A stretch of DNA of 64,000 nucleotides from Gymnogyps californianus (lineage: Eukaryota; Chordata; Aves; Accipitriformes; Cathartidae). Shown here one piece after another: positions 46,611 through 59,100 of this stretch. Below the pieces are notes generated by a model, which saw nothing but the letters and a program-made list of their open reading frames with translations, was not told the origin of the DNA and made no database searches. The stretch lies in NCBI RefSeq assembly GCF_018139145.2, contig NC_059478.1, positions 22,103,001-22,167,000 on the forward strand, read 5' to 3'. The stretch's first letter is position 1, and each line of letters begins with the position of its first letter. The translations under genes were made by a program, and so were the position numbers.

Positions 46611-48868
46611 GTCTTACCCTTCTAAAATATGTTGTTCTGTAAACCCCCATACCGAGTTTCTATTATTGTTTCAAAAGAGCTCTTACTGCCTGTGGTAGTT
46701 CTGGTGCTGGTAGTGACACTTTATATGTGACAGATGGTGTACGGATGAGTTCAGAAGGCCAGAAAGATTGTCCTGTCACTGTAACAAAAGGACAATTTTG
46801 TATCTTGAATCAGGAACATCCTCTGTGAGGGAAAACTTATTTTGTGGTACACATAGCCCTAAACTATTATGTAATTGGCATCATTTACTCTATATTTATG
46901 GCATTATGAGTTTGCTGTATTTGGGTTTGTTCAAATAATTTTACATATCTTGGAGAAATTGTATTTTATATGATGATTTAATCTAACCACAGCTGCAGCA
47001 ATATAAATTACACTTAAGACTATGCTGATTGATTATAATCAGTTGTAATCATGTCTTATAATTACATTGCATTCTGGAAGCAAAGGACTTTTAAGCCTAC
47101 TCAGCACCCTGCTACATAAAGGAGATTAGCTGTTACTTCTGACAATCTCAGCCAACACTGAAATATGCATATAAACACCAAGTTTTATAAATTTATTGTT
47201 CAAGAATCAAATTAATTTCTTTGTGTGTCGATAAAAGGCAAAATAGAAATAAAAAATCTAAAATTTATTGAAAGCCACACTTGTATAAAATATCCTCATT
47301 AAAATATTTATAGTCTATTTAGTTTCAGTATGCTAATAAATATAAGAAAAATCCATTTTCTTGATATCCATCTGATCATTATTTATTGGGATCCCACTGT
47401 TCAAGAATCAACGGAGTAGTGCAGGATGTATTGAAGGTATAGCATGTAAAAGTGGCATCCAAGGATTGTGTATAAATCACTATTTCAATACAACGGTAAA
47501 TTCAAAAGTCTTTATAGGTGTATGTAATATTCCAGTTTCATTCTGGCAGTTTAACAGATCTCCTTTTCAAACAAATCAATTATCTTATTTCACCCAAGCA
47601 CAAGGCAGTTAAGTACTTCTACTCATATGGCAAATGCAGAGGGGAGAAAGGAGCCACCCGATTGTCTGAGGTCCACTTACTGGCAGAGTAGTCCCTCTAG
47701 GTCCACTTGGAAAACCAGAAGTCTCCTATGTTTGTTCAATAACCTCAGGATGGAAAATTGGCCTAATGGTTCTGGTTGGCTGTAAGTTTCCTGGTCCAAT
47801 CTCATCGTTTCTGTTGTTCTGTAATGCTAGTCATTCCCCCGTGTGTCACTTGGGCAGGTGGACGTAGCAAGTTTACTCCAGCCTTCTTCAGGGCCTGTCT
47901 ATTCCTGCCTTCCCAGAAATCCTGGGAGCTATTCCATTTTGTAAGTGTGAGATGGCAAATGCCAAGCCAGGAGCAAAAGCATAAACACCTGAGTAGTATT
48001 TCCCTTGTTTTCCAGGATGATTTCATTAGGCATTATTTCTTTTCAACTTTGCCTCCAATCATTTCACCTTTTTGTAAGTAAGGAAGTGCCCTGTAGGTAT
48101 CCAGTCTATAGGATTGCAGTCAGTAACCTAATCTCTGCCCCTGCTGTCCCTTACAGGAACCTCAGTTCTAAAAAGGACTTTTTTAAAGGAAAAAAATGGG
48201 GCATATGATAAGAATATAGAATATTTCATCATTCTTCCAATTTTTTTCTTTCAGCAAATGTAAGAGTGCTCATAGCCACCAAAGTTTAAGGTTAAAAATT
48301 CATTATTACAAAGTCCCAAACCAGCTATTGCCACTATCACAAAAGTGACGTTTCTGTACGAATGTGTAAAGCTATTGTAATGTCTGCATGATCCCATATG
48401 ACTTTTGGGTGTATTACACAGTAGATGAAGTGAGAACCTCCCACTAGATGTGAGCTGTAGAAATATTCCGAAGCATGCCCAAGAGTGAGCTTACACAAAA
48501 TGTCAGGGTTATTCCACATGTTTGTAAAATGTATACTATTCCCTATTAAAACTTCTAAAAGAATACTATAAGCATTTACAAAGTCTGATCAGGCAAACAA
48601 AGCATTTCTGTATACGAAGATACTCTTTCAGAAATGTCTTGTCACCTTCAGTCCAACTGAGAGTTCTCAACCAGGAAGTCATTGATATAGCTGTGTCCTT
48701 GAATTAGTACAGAACACGCCTGTAGAGGAACTAGCAGACAGTATTTACAGAGCTAAAGAGATTCAAAATTAAAATGTTAACTATACTGCAAGTCATACAT
48801 ACGAGAAGTTAGACTATACAAGCTTTTAGAGTGTTAGATATTGTACTTTTCTAGCCATATAATTTTGC
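46611..48868. other. Non-coding DNA; conserved-element-like block and weak exon-like segment
   Basis: The part from about 46890 to 47230 is rich in homeodomain-type motifs ('tgattgattataatcagttg', 'ttataattacat') with little simple sequence and might be a conserved enhancer. A segment at 48016-48073 is framed by a strong acceptor-like tract ('cccttgttttccag') and a consensus donor (gtaagta), and is open in one frame; see findings. No gene is otherwise visible. Confidence 0.45.
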
Positions 48869-48873
48869 TAGCT
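48869..48873 (+). repeat. Target-site duplication of LTR-4, left copy (tagct)
   Basis: Matches the right copy tggct (49300-49304) at four of five bases. Confidence 0.6.
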
Positions 48874-48918
48874 TGTCGTAGTTTAACCCCAGCCAGCAAC
48901 TAAGCACCACGCAGCTGC

Positions 48919-48941
48919 TTCCCCCTTCCCCCTTCCCCCTC
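48919..48941 (+). repeat. Three-copy TTCCCCC tandem repeat in LTR-4
   Basis: Three 7-base units in a row, then 'tccc', where the other LTRs have plain C-rich sequence. It is a small slippage expansion. Confidence 0.7.
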
Positions 48942-49002
48942 CCAGTGGGGTGGGGAGGAGGAAAGGAAAAAAAGTAAAACTCGTGGGTTGAGATAAGAAC
49001 AG

Positions 49003-49008
49003 TTTAAT
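49003..49008 (-). terminator. Poly(A) signal ATTAAA of LTR-4
   Basis: On the minus strand it lies in 'gttattaaactgttcttatc', the conserved family position. Confidence 0.6.
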
Positions 49009-49181
49009 AACTAAAGTAAAAATAAAAATACACTACTAACTAAGAATAATATTAATTGTAATGAAAAAGAATACAACAAAAAAAGAAATAAGAAAAGAGA
49101 AGTGATGCACAATGCAATTGCTCACCACCCGCTGACCGATGCCAGAGCCGCGATCCATGCCTCCCGGCCAGCTCCCCCCTG

Positions 49182-49187
49182 TTTATA
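49182..49187 (-). promoter_or_regulatory. TATA box of LTR-4
   Basis: TATAAA on the minus strand in 'cccagtatataaacagggg'. Because of the upstream deletion, most of U3 is missing, so any promoter would be reduced to its core. Confidence 0.55.
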
Positions 49188-49299
49188 TACTGGGCATGAC
49201 GTTCCATGGTACGGAATACCCCTTTGGCTAGTTCAGGTCAGCTGCACTGTACCAGCTACTAAGAAGAGAGTTAACTCTGTCCCAGCCGAAACCAGGACA

Positions 49300-49304
49300 T
49301 GGCT
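49300..49304 (+). repeat. Target-site duplication of LTR-4, right copy (tggct)
   Basis: One mismatch to tagct at 48869-48873. Confidence 0.6.
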
Positions 49305-51819
49305 ACATTATACTTTTTAAGTGTCAGTACTTACTAGCAGGAAAGGTCTGACTGAACTGAACAGAAAGTAGCAACCTCTTTATACATGGTGAACAAGCCT
49401 TTTGCATGCACAAGCCTAAAAAGCCCATTCCTCTTTGAAAGCCTTATAAGAGCTCACAATCTGTATTTGGTGAAGAGAAGAGTTGAAAGAAGACATCAGG
49501 CTTAAATATATTCAGTTTACATTGCATGCATAGAAAATTTGGGCCTATTTGTTAAAAATATAATTGTGTTAGGAAGTGGGGGGGACGTATAGCATTTATA
49601 TAGGGAAATGCATGCCTGAAGAGCTCAGCTGTTTGTTGGCATGTATTTGTCTTTAGTATCTCCTGGTTCAGAAATTCAGGGGGGACAAGACTGTTTCGAA
49701 AATCTTTCTTTTCTAACAACAACTGTGTGCAAATCCTGTATATAATTCTTTTCCTGTTACAGAACTGAAGTTATTAAGGAGCTGATACTAGTGGCTTATA
49801 CAGACCAACCTAGTAGCAAAGGGGACTCAAAGAATTGGGGTTACCTATGAAGCCAGTAAGGGCTCCTTTCTGCCATCAGCCCAAAATAGACTGACATCTA
49901 TACAGATCAGCTAGCTGAAAATAGGTGTGACAATACAGTACTGCTTGAGTTAACCTATTTGTTTGATTTATTTCTTGCCCACGGGAAATATTGTTCATTG
50001 AGTGCTCAGGCAGCTTAAGTTAATTTTCTCATATTTGGTGGGGGGAGCTGATCAGGCATTCTCATGAACTGGTGATGAAGCAGCTGTTAAATGTTACACT
50101 TTTACTGACAAGCAAGATCTGATGGAAAGGAGGCAAACAGAATAAAGTATTACAACCTTGCTGCAGGTTAGGTTAACTTTATCTGTTCTGTGTATATTTT
50201 ATTACTTAAATTCCAGGATTATAAATTACTTTTTGTAGATTCCCCCTGCTACAAAGTGATATACATATTTTTCTCTGTAATTGAGACACTGTTTCGACAA
50301 TCCCTAGACATTAATAGTATATAAATGAGCAAATACTGGGGCACTGTTATCTCAAGATTCTTGAGGTAGAGGATCAGCTCACACTGTTATATGCTTCCAG
50401 CACTAAGCAGACTGTTGATATTTAATAAAGTATCCATGCTAAATAGTTGAAAGAAGCTCAGTAAATATATTTTGCGTGGATATTTTATTAGAATATTTAA
50501 TAATGTCTCTCATGAGATTTTTGCTTGAAAACATTCATTCCAGTTAATATGGATGGGATAATGTCACAGGAAGTGAAAAATATTAACAGAAACAGGATAA
50601 TACGGACAAAATTGCATTCACTTGGGCTGTATCTGTGTGAAAGATTAGTGCCCAACAGGTTCCTCCATTGCCTAGGATGGTGTCCAAGTGGGATTCCCAC
50701 TACAGCTGCTTTCTGGCTTGGTTTGCTGGTTTTCCTTCCCAGCATAATCTGAACATGGAGGTGGTGGTGATGTATATCTCAGAGGGTTATTTTAATATCA
50801 GAATCTGGGCCTGAAATCTCAAAAGTACCCTTCTCAATCAATTTATACATAGCCTCAGTAAATTACAGCCTTATCTCCTATTTTTTTTTTTATCCTCTCT
50901 TATTTCTATCCTTGTCATTCACTTATGGATCATATCTTGACACCATTTAGGCAATAAAAATTTGGACTAAAGACTGTCATTTCTATACATTTTTGTTTTA
51001 CTGATATGTTCCTCCTATGTCCTTTAGATATAATTTTAATAAAATATATTTTTTTTAAATTATCACTACTATTTGCCCTGATGCAGATTGTGTACAATCT
51101 AAGTTAAACAATTCAAGCAAAACCAGCATATCAGCATATGTTTCCCTGCAATCTTTAAGTGTTTTATGTTCACACCTATGCACTACTTAAGAAGTTTCTT
51201 TCATTTGTCCCGATACATGTCATTTATATCACATACAGTTTTACTTGAGGCATATTCTTATAGCTTTAGTGTGAATAACTGTGCTTCTTTGTAAATGTCT
51301 CTGCAAAGTTTGCTAATGTACCTCTGTCCCTGATGTGAAACTCTCCTTGACATTTTAGAGAATGTCTTAATCTTTAATTTTTTTGAAAAGAAAAGACTTT
51401 TGTGTACATTTCATATTTAATGAAATATCCTGGTTATACAAATTAATTATGCAAATTAGTTGTTTGACAGACTCTGCCTGTGATCTAACTTGCTTAAATT
51501 GTACAGCATGTATGTAGTGCGTTAACTGTTTCAGGGGCTGCCAGTACACGTCTCAACATGCTGAGAACACCAGTAATTACAGTCCCTGGTGCTTTGGTCT
51601 CTTAAATCACAGTTGTGCAGAATGCTGTTCAGTCAGGTCTGACGGGTACAAGTCATGATGATGGGGACAAGAGTCAAGAATTAGAAAACAGTATTTAGAG
51701 GAGATGGCCTAGAAGAGAGAAAGCCCTGGAGGAAGAGAGAAAATGTGTATGAAAGAGAAATAATTGGGAATCAGATGGGAGACCTGGGAGCAAATAGGTA
51801 TTCAGAGCCAAGAAAGAGA
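49305..51819. other. Non-coding AT-rich DNA
   Basis: Short open stretches on both strands (at most 82 codons, 50497-50752) are mutual overlaps without a recognisable product. No transposon or RNA gene is visible. Confidence 0.5.
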
Positions 51820-51895
51820 ATTAAGCACCGAGAGCCAAATTTTGCATTAAAAGTTACACTTTCAGTTAGGGTTTATATCAGTGCAGCTAAGAGAT
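51820..51895. repeat. Possible relic of the palindromic 'gagccaaattttgc...' repeat
   Basis: 'gagccaaattttgcattaaa' is followed by 'agttacactttcagttaggg' and 'tttatatcagtgcagctaag'. The order resembles the old sauropsid repeat with 'ccaaattttgctctcagtta' and 'ggtttacaccagtgtaactg'. The match is degraded. Confidence 0.35.
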
Positions 51896-53645
51896 TCCTT
51901 TTTTTCCTAGTGATAAGGATCTGGTAGCAAGAAAGAGTCAAGAAGGATTCTGGTAGAAGAATTTTGGATTAAGCATCAATAAAGGAAAGGACAATTTTAT
52001 AGAGAACACCCTCCACCTAGCTTCATGCAGCCGAATAAACTTTCAAAATACTGCAAAGCACACTAGTCAAAATATGAATACTGAATATGTGAGTGTGCAT
52101 ATGGGTAGGTATACATTAGTGGTGTTTTGGGTTGCTGTATTTTTAAGAGGATGAAGGATGGCACATTTAGAAGCCACTTTAACAAGTTAAATATCATAAA
52201 TTATAATGTCTAAAGAAGAGGTGGCACGTTTAACTATAAGACTCATAAACTGCCATAAAACTAGTTGAGCAATATGATGCCTGAATGGGCCCAAATCCAG
52301 CTGGATGAGACCCAGCATTATGAAAACAAACTGACTGAGCTGTAAGAAGTGAGTTCCAAAGGAAATTAAATGAGACTATGCTCCTCATTAAGCTAATAAC
52401 AACAACAACAAAAAAGTCTGTCTGCCTGGAAGAAATGTGGATTCCACTTGGAGCAATCCATAAATTAGTTTTTGTAATTCTTTTTGTGACTTCAATCCAC
52501 ACTGTTCCCTCCAATGCAGAAATAAATAGCATCTAATAAGGCCATCTTGCAAACATCAGTACTATCTGGCTCCAAGTTAAAATGATTCACTTACAGAAAA
52601 TTATTTAAAATAATGTCTTTGGTATAGAGATTTTGTGTTACCAGCAGTCTGAGTGACTGAGAGTTATGTGCACTCTGTGGGGCAGCAATGGTGTATGCTG
52701 TGACCCAAAGTGCTGGTTCCAGTGCAGACGCACTAGTTACGCCCTGAACATAGGAAGGTGGCTCTCCGCAAAGTGCCCTGGTCCCTGGCTGCCCCAGCAG
52801 TGACCACTCCAGCATCCTTCCAAGGAACAGTATGTAGCCTGGTACCAGCCAGAGGGACTAAGAACCAAGGTGTAGACAAATAGGATCACAATGTGGGGCG
52901 TGCTGTGCATAACAGCTGCTCCGTAGTGGACTGAGCTGAAAGGTTTACTGGAAAACAGACGCAGCAGCACACATTTCAAACATCTGTACAGATCTCCTTT
53001 TCCTCTCTTGTGTTTGCCACCCCCTGAGTTTCTCCCTTGTCTTGAAAACATGGCTAGCTAAACAGCCAGGTTTCTATTAAGTCTAGTTAACATTCGCATT
53101 TTATCTGGTGTGTAAAGTTTAGATGAATTTTTCCGCAAGCTTCAAATCTGAAGTTAACAGTGCAAATAGTATTGTGAGAAACTTCCATCTGCCACAACTT
53201 GAGGAGCATATCAATTGCATGTATTTGATTCTCCATAGACCCTAAGTATCCAAACTAGCCATGCTGCACAAGCATTATTACACTTTTAAAACAAATGAAG
53301 TTTTTCACCTCATGCTACTTCATTATTCAGATGTTTAGCCAAATGTCACAAAATTAAGTAAGTCATTTGCCCTCCGCACAGCAAAGGGGATAGGAAAGGT
53401 CATTAGCAGCAGTCCTGGTGCAGTGAGCAGTGGTCTTCTCTGGGGAGATGCTGTGGCGGGTAGCAATTTTGATCTATGGCAGATCATTACATTAACATAC
53501 TAAATACTTACCACTGTGTGATTATTGCACAGGGGTAACACTATAGGATGGAAGAGACAAAAAAGGTTAGAAAAGAAAACAGTGAGGTAGGTGATGGCCT
53601 TACCAAAGAGTTGCATGGTTATAAGTTTTCAGTAAGCAACAACAC
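51896..53645. other. Non-coding DNA, GC-richer at 52650-53050
   Basis: Minus-strand open stretches of 74-104 codons in the GC-richer part have no recognisable product. A short (aac)n patch is at about 52399-52412. No gene is supported. Confidence 0.5.
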
Positions 53646-53662
53646 AAAAAAAAAAAAAAAAA
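53646..53662 (+). repeat. Poly(A) tract of 17
   Basis: Seventeen A residues after 'caacaacaca'. No AATAAA signal or retrogene body precedes it, so it is a simple homopolymer. Confidence 0.85.
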
Positions 53663-55514
53663 GAGGGAAAGTTATGCATTAGTATTGCAAATACTTCAAA
53701 TGACTTATATCTAAGTATAAATGGTTGCATGGGAAAAGGAATAAAGGTGCTTGTTTGTAAATAGGTGGTATCTGGTCTGATCAGAGGGAGATTATAGTAT
53801 TCCAATACCAAGAAATCTCATCTGAAAATGTGGACTGACAATCACAGAGTAAGTTGCCACATGAGAATAGATACAATGCAGACAGACAGTAACAGCTGGG
53901 AAAGTGAACTAGTTCATATGTGGGAGAATGGAAAAAAGGAGCAAAGAGAATAAGTAAATGGTTGAGTAAATAAAGTAACAGTCTTCTGGTTGCTGATGAA
54001 TGGTCATGGTTGCATTCATCAACACAGGAAATAAAATATTGCAGCAGTGAAACATTAAACAGTGACAGACTGGGTGAATTTTCTTGTAAAAGGATAGGAA
54101 AAACCACATTTTAGCAATGTAGTGCATTATCCACTGGGTTATGAACCTCTTATGAACTCACATTATGAAGTGGTTGAGAAATGGGTTGTGGTAGGGAAGT
54201 GAATCAAAGAAAACAGGAGAGGAGACTCAGAAAAACAGAAAAAGGAAAGAGAAACAAGCCACTCTCCTTCTGCCTTCTTCCTACCCACCCCCCATATCTT
54301 TCAAGAGAGACACCCAAGTCATGAATATGGTTACAAACCATTGAGCAAATAATAAACAATGGCTTACTAATATGTAAAGACTGCCTTCTAATCAATGTTC
54401 ATCTATTCTTCTGCTGATGGATTTGCTATTTCACTATGTATTTTGAGAAGTAAATTTACATCCTGATCTATGTACTGTATTCAAGGCTTGAATTTTGAAT
54501 GAGATTGATACCCTTGCTTTTGCTTCTGTACTTGATATATGATGGTGCTACCACTGAAAGTGACAAAAATGTTATTGAAATTATAATGATGCACTAAAAA
54601 TATCTATACATTTCCAACTCTGCCTAACTCCTTTTGTATATATGTGTTACAATGTTTCCAAACCTAGATAAAATGCTATTTGAGAAAGTGAAGCTCTCAA
54701 TACAAATTTCACAGCTTTAATTTAATTATTCATATATGGACCTATCATCCTGCTAGCCACATATATTGTCTAAAAAGCACACCCACATTATTATGTTGTA
54801 AAACCAAAAAAAAAACCAAAAGAAGATTTTTCTTCAAAAATTGGGAAAGTATGTCTATTTTAAGGATACTCTTGGGAAACACATTCTTGGAATGCAAATA
54901 TCTTAGAGACACAGGTAACGTGAAATATCATAATGAAGGAATACAACTATTCGGTTTAGAATGATAAGATTGAAATAATACTTTAAACAAAGTATCCTCA
55001 TGCAATTCTCCTCCTCAGTTATCTTTACACTTGTAAATAAAAATGTGGTCTTCCCTTTTAGAGAAAGGTGAACAAAATCACATAATGAAATACCACAGCA
55101 CAACAGGGAAACTGTCCTTAGTCTCACACAGTTAATCTAATGTCCTAGAAAGTGAGTGCTATGTTACACATCTAGTGCATTATGTGATATAATTTTTCAT
55201 TATTTGAATTAATACTTAATCCCTTTTTAAATCTTAGTGAGCTATCAACCTCAAAATAATACCTGATTCACAAGCAATTACAAGATACAAGTATATCTTG
55301 AAATATATATATTTTATATACATTTTTTTTTTTCCTCTGGTTGTCTATTCTTTAAAACCATAAAGAAGGAAAATATTTTTTTTAATACATCTCTACATTA
55401 CAAATTTTGTCAGGAAAGCTGATGGCCAGTGCATTAATGAAACTACAAAAATGAAGCAGGTGTTTGATTACCAAAGTAAGTGCTTCATTTTAAATGATCA
55501 AACTTGAAGACATC
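53663..55514. other. Non-coding AT-rich DNA
   Basis: Several minus-strand open stretches of 60-108 codons between 53629 and 55127 are leucine-, phenylalanine- and serine-rich, as expected from reading A-rich DNA on its complement. None resembles a known protein. Confidence 0.5.
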
Positions 55515-55590
55515 AGCCTTCACTCATGCCTCACTTTCTTCTTCTGCAAAATAAAGAAATTTCCTACTCTCTAGGAAATGGGGATACTTA
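55515..55590 (+). repeat. Possible MIR-like SINE relic (sense)
   Basis: 'cagccttcactcatgcctca' followed by 'ctttcttcttctgcaaaata' and 'aagaaatttcctac' resembles the sense MIR core (gcctcagtttcttcatctgcaaaatggggat..tacc). It is degraded. Confidence 0.35.
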
Positions 55591-56032
55591 AAATAGTTTA
55601 TGTTGCCAAGAGTTTGAGATATTCATAAGGATGGTGCTGGATGAGTAAAGTATCTAGATTTTTTATTGCACACATAGGACAGAGATATCTTTTTTAAGTA
55701 TATTTTTATTGTAATTGTTGAGTAAATCCTTTGAGTAAAAAGCCTTATGATATTATCCTGCTTTACAGCAGCTACTGTGCTTTTATGCCTTTAATAGGAC
55801 AATGTAATGGCACCATTAATATTGTTGTATGCGACCATATAAACCTGTTCCATCACCTTAAGATGCTCTTTGAACAACTGTTCAGTCCTACTTCCTGTTC
55901 TTAACTTCCATATCTTTGATTTATACTGACCATGCAACCTGTTAAAGTGATTGCTACTGGAGACATATTCCACCAAGAATTGCTATAATATCTCAGCTGA
56001 ATTCTGTGTATTACCTAGGCAGTTTTCAAAAC
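55591..56032. other. Non-coding DNA
   Basis: No gene-like or repeat-like structure is recognised. Confidence 0.45.
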
Positions 56033-56110
56033 ATGTATATGTGTATATACGTATATATGTATACATAAATACATATACAGATACATACATATGTGTATAT
56101 ATACACACAT
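56033..56110. repeat. Mixed (TA/CA/GA) microsatellite
   Basis: About 80 bases of alternating purine-pyrimidine dinucleotides ('tatatgtgtatatacgtata', 'catatacagatacatacata', 'tatatacacacat'). Open frames through it are repeat artefacts. Confidence 0.85.
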
Positions 56111-59100
56111 ACCCTGACAGTGGTGAATTTCAATTCTTATTCTCATGCATGAGACATACATGTGTATAAGATAATAACAGCAAACTAGGGAAATAGTATA
56201 TAGGTAATTAGGAAAAGTACTATATATCCTACAATTCATAAAACATTTCCTTTGTAAGAATACCACAATGCTAAGCATCACATTCATAAATTAGCATTTG
56301 CACTAATACATTAAAAGCCCAGACTGGTGGCAGAACAGGATGGTGTTACTCAGGTTTTAAATTCTCATCACCTCCTACCAATTTGTGTATGAAAAGGCAG
56401 AAATGGTGCTTTCAGTTAGGGTCTTGTTAGAGGAAAAGCCTTGATTTTTCTTCAGTAATTTCTTTCAGAAAATCAGCCAACTGATTTTCTTTCCAATTAA
56501 AAATGAATACTGTTACTAGCCAAGATTCCAAATCAGGAAACTATTGACATGAGTTTTCCTGCTAACACAGAGCTGAATAGTGTCCATCATCTGCTGAGGC
56601 CAGAATGTGTTAAGAACTTTATTTTTACTTAGCTTTTGAGAAGAGTTCCCATTCAGGCACTACATTCTGCAATACAAGTGAAATGCTGAAGTGTACGTCT
56701 TCATTCTAGGGCATTACAGTGTTGGAGGTGGAACTGCTCCTGTTAGAACATGAATATTAAATTTACAGATTGCAAATCAAGGAGGAGGTCTATACTCCAG
56801 GCAGCAGTGGAAGAAAGGTTGTGTAACCAGAGCTACACAATTAGGGAAAGTTATGGTAGTTGGATACTCAACTCACAAAGATGGCGTTGCCATTGTTTTT
56901 AGGGGAGAAAGATTTCTCACATCTTAGTACATAAAATTATAAACTGTCCAAAAAGAAAGATATGGTTTCCAATTTTTTCTTAAAACATTTACTATAAACT
57001 GTTACTTTATAATGGTGCATTACTTCTGTGACCAGACCTCAACTTTCAAAGGGATATTGTAGCATATATGCTCTGAGGTTAGTTTTTCTATTCAGATTAA
57101 TTTCTCTAAATGTATAGCACAGAAGAGTTCTAAACTTTACAGATAAAATGAAGAATATAGTATTTATGTAACTAAGTCTTTGAATAGGATTAATTTCCTT
57201 CCAACCATAACCATCTGCAGAAGAGGAATATTTGTTTCTGTGTTGAGTCTATAAGGTTGATACAGGGTCTGGTTATCAGCTGCTGACATACACACAGCGC
57301 AACTTGACAGTAGACTTCAAAGTTAGCTGTGTGTCACCTTCGCACTTCCAGTCCTATCCAGATACATGCTGGGCCAGATTCTTGGCATCAGATAGAGACG
57401 TCCGAATGCTTTTCTAAATTACTCTGGCTACGAATTGTGCCGAACAGCCATTATGGTATCCAGTAATCTCAGGGCAGAGTGCAGGTTTGGCCACATTTCC
57501 TATGCCAGTCCCAGGCAAGCAGGTGGTTGGAGAATTATGCTGGTGTTTGCCCCTTTAGTAAGTCTATATGCTCTGGGTGATGCTTCCACTGGTAAATGCA
57601 GCATTAGTGACACTTGGCACTGACAGCAGAAGATAAAGCAGCCTGGAAAAGAGAGACATTCTGTGCCTAATACACAAAATGATTAAGAGTTATGTTACAT
57701 ATACCATATACCATCTAAAAGGTTTTCTATTCTTTTTTGATTATTAAAAGAGTATATTCTTGAAGTATTTTCCATTTCAGTCAACTTATTTAAAAATATA
57801 GTTAAGATTTAATGACAGATTTTCATGTTTATAATTGTATTTCTTTCACCAAAGCCCCTAGTGAGGTGACAGCATCTGTGACCTTGCAGTGGATGCCTGA
57901 CAACTTCCACTGGCTATAGAAGACAGGTTTTTATTTGCTACAGGGGTCATGCTACAGGGGTTTTAGTTCATTTTACGTATGCTCTTTAACTGCATATGCA
58001 CATGCACTATTGATCAGTTACCTTTGTTCTGGCATGAAAAAATAACGTCCCTAAGAGGAACTCTTACAGGTGTATGAACTTGTTCTGCTAGAAGATAAGG
58101 CAGACTGATATTAGTGAATGTCAAAGAATGCCTTGATTTTGCAAAGACAAAACTGCAATTTTCATGCTAATGAACAAACTCCTGTTGTCATTACATCCTT
58201 CGGAAAGTTATAAAAGAATGTATTCAGTTAGCAGGCAGATCGAATGTATCAAACCAGGCTCAGGTAACCCTATCCTACAATTAAATGTCATTTCCTCTTG
58301 GGAACAATTCTTCAACAAGAGAGCAGCAATAGTGCCAAGAACGTGTCAGCAGCTGCAACAGCAACTGGAAAACAGCAGGTTATATTTCAGTGACTTAATT
58401 TGTTGTCTTAAACACAACCCTGAGAACTTCAGGTCTAAAAAGGTGACAAAGACATGAGGTTGGGTATGTTAGTGATCTGAGGCCCACATTGGAGAATTGG
58501 AAGCTGTTTTCTGACAGTGCATCCACAAAATCTGCTCCTTCTCAACTCACTGCCTCGCCTTTGCTTTTTATATCTTCACCAAAAAATACAGAGAATTAAA
58601 TATGTGAATTTGTTTCATTGTTCAAGTTTCCAGAAAATTTAAATGACAGAAAATACAACTATTTAAAGTTCAATATCTGACAAATAAAAATCAAATGTCA
58701 GTATTCCATTCTCAGATGCAGAATTCAGAAGTCAGAAGAAATTGCTCTCTTACAATTTGATTTCAAGAGAAGTCTAGATCAATGTTATTGATTTAACAAG
58801 AACCTTAATTATTCATTTTATATGTAGTTTATTACAAAGTTTGCCACATGTTGACTAATTATTTTGCTAGGAAATTGTAACTGTCTAAATTAATAATGGA
58901 AGAGTGCAGAGTTTACCCTGAGGCTGCAAAGATTGGGAACAAGCGGGGGAAAAAAAAGTGTTTTAAGGAAGCTAGAAATGTACATGTGATCAAAAGTTTC
59001 AACCTTGCACCAAAATAAGCATAAGGCAAACTGCAGTTATTATTTCCCACTGGAGGATAGTTAAATACAAATATTAAAGACTGCATGATCTGTGAGGTTA

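Larger units (their letters stand above)
48874..49299 (-). mobile_element. LTR-4: internally deleted solo LTR of the same avian ERVL-like family
   Basis: On the minus strand the LTR begins 'tgtcctggtttcggctggga' and ends '...actacgaca'. At 426 bp it is much shorter than the other copies. A deletion of about 154 bp lies in U3, at the junction 'ggtcagctg|cactgtacc' (near 49244/49245), corresponding to 27389-27542 of LTR-1. The TATA box (49182-49187) and ATTAAA signal (49003-49008) are kept. A pyrimidine tract at 48919-48941 is made of three 'ttccccc' units. There is no internal retroviral sequence. Confidence 0.93.

Noticed and set aside
56033..56110. Overlapping frames through the TA/CA tract as a gene
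   Set aside because: The translations are simple repeats of tyrosine, isoleucine and valine caused by the microsatellite.
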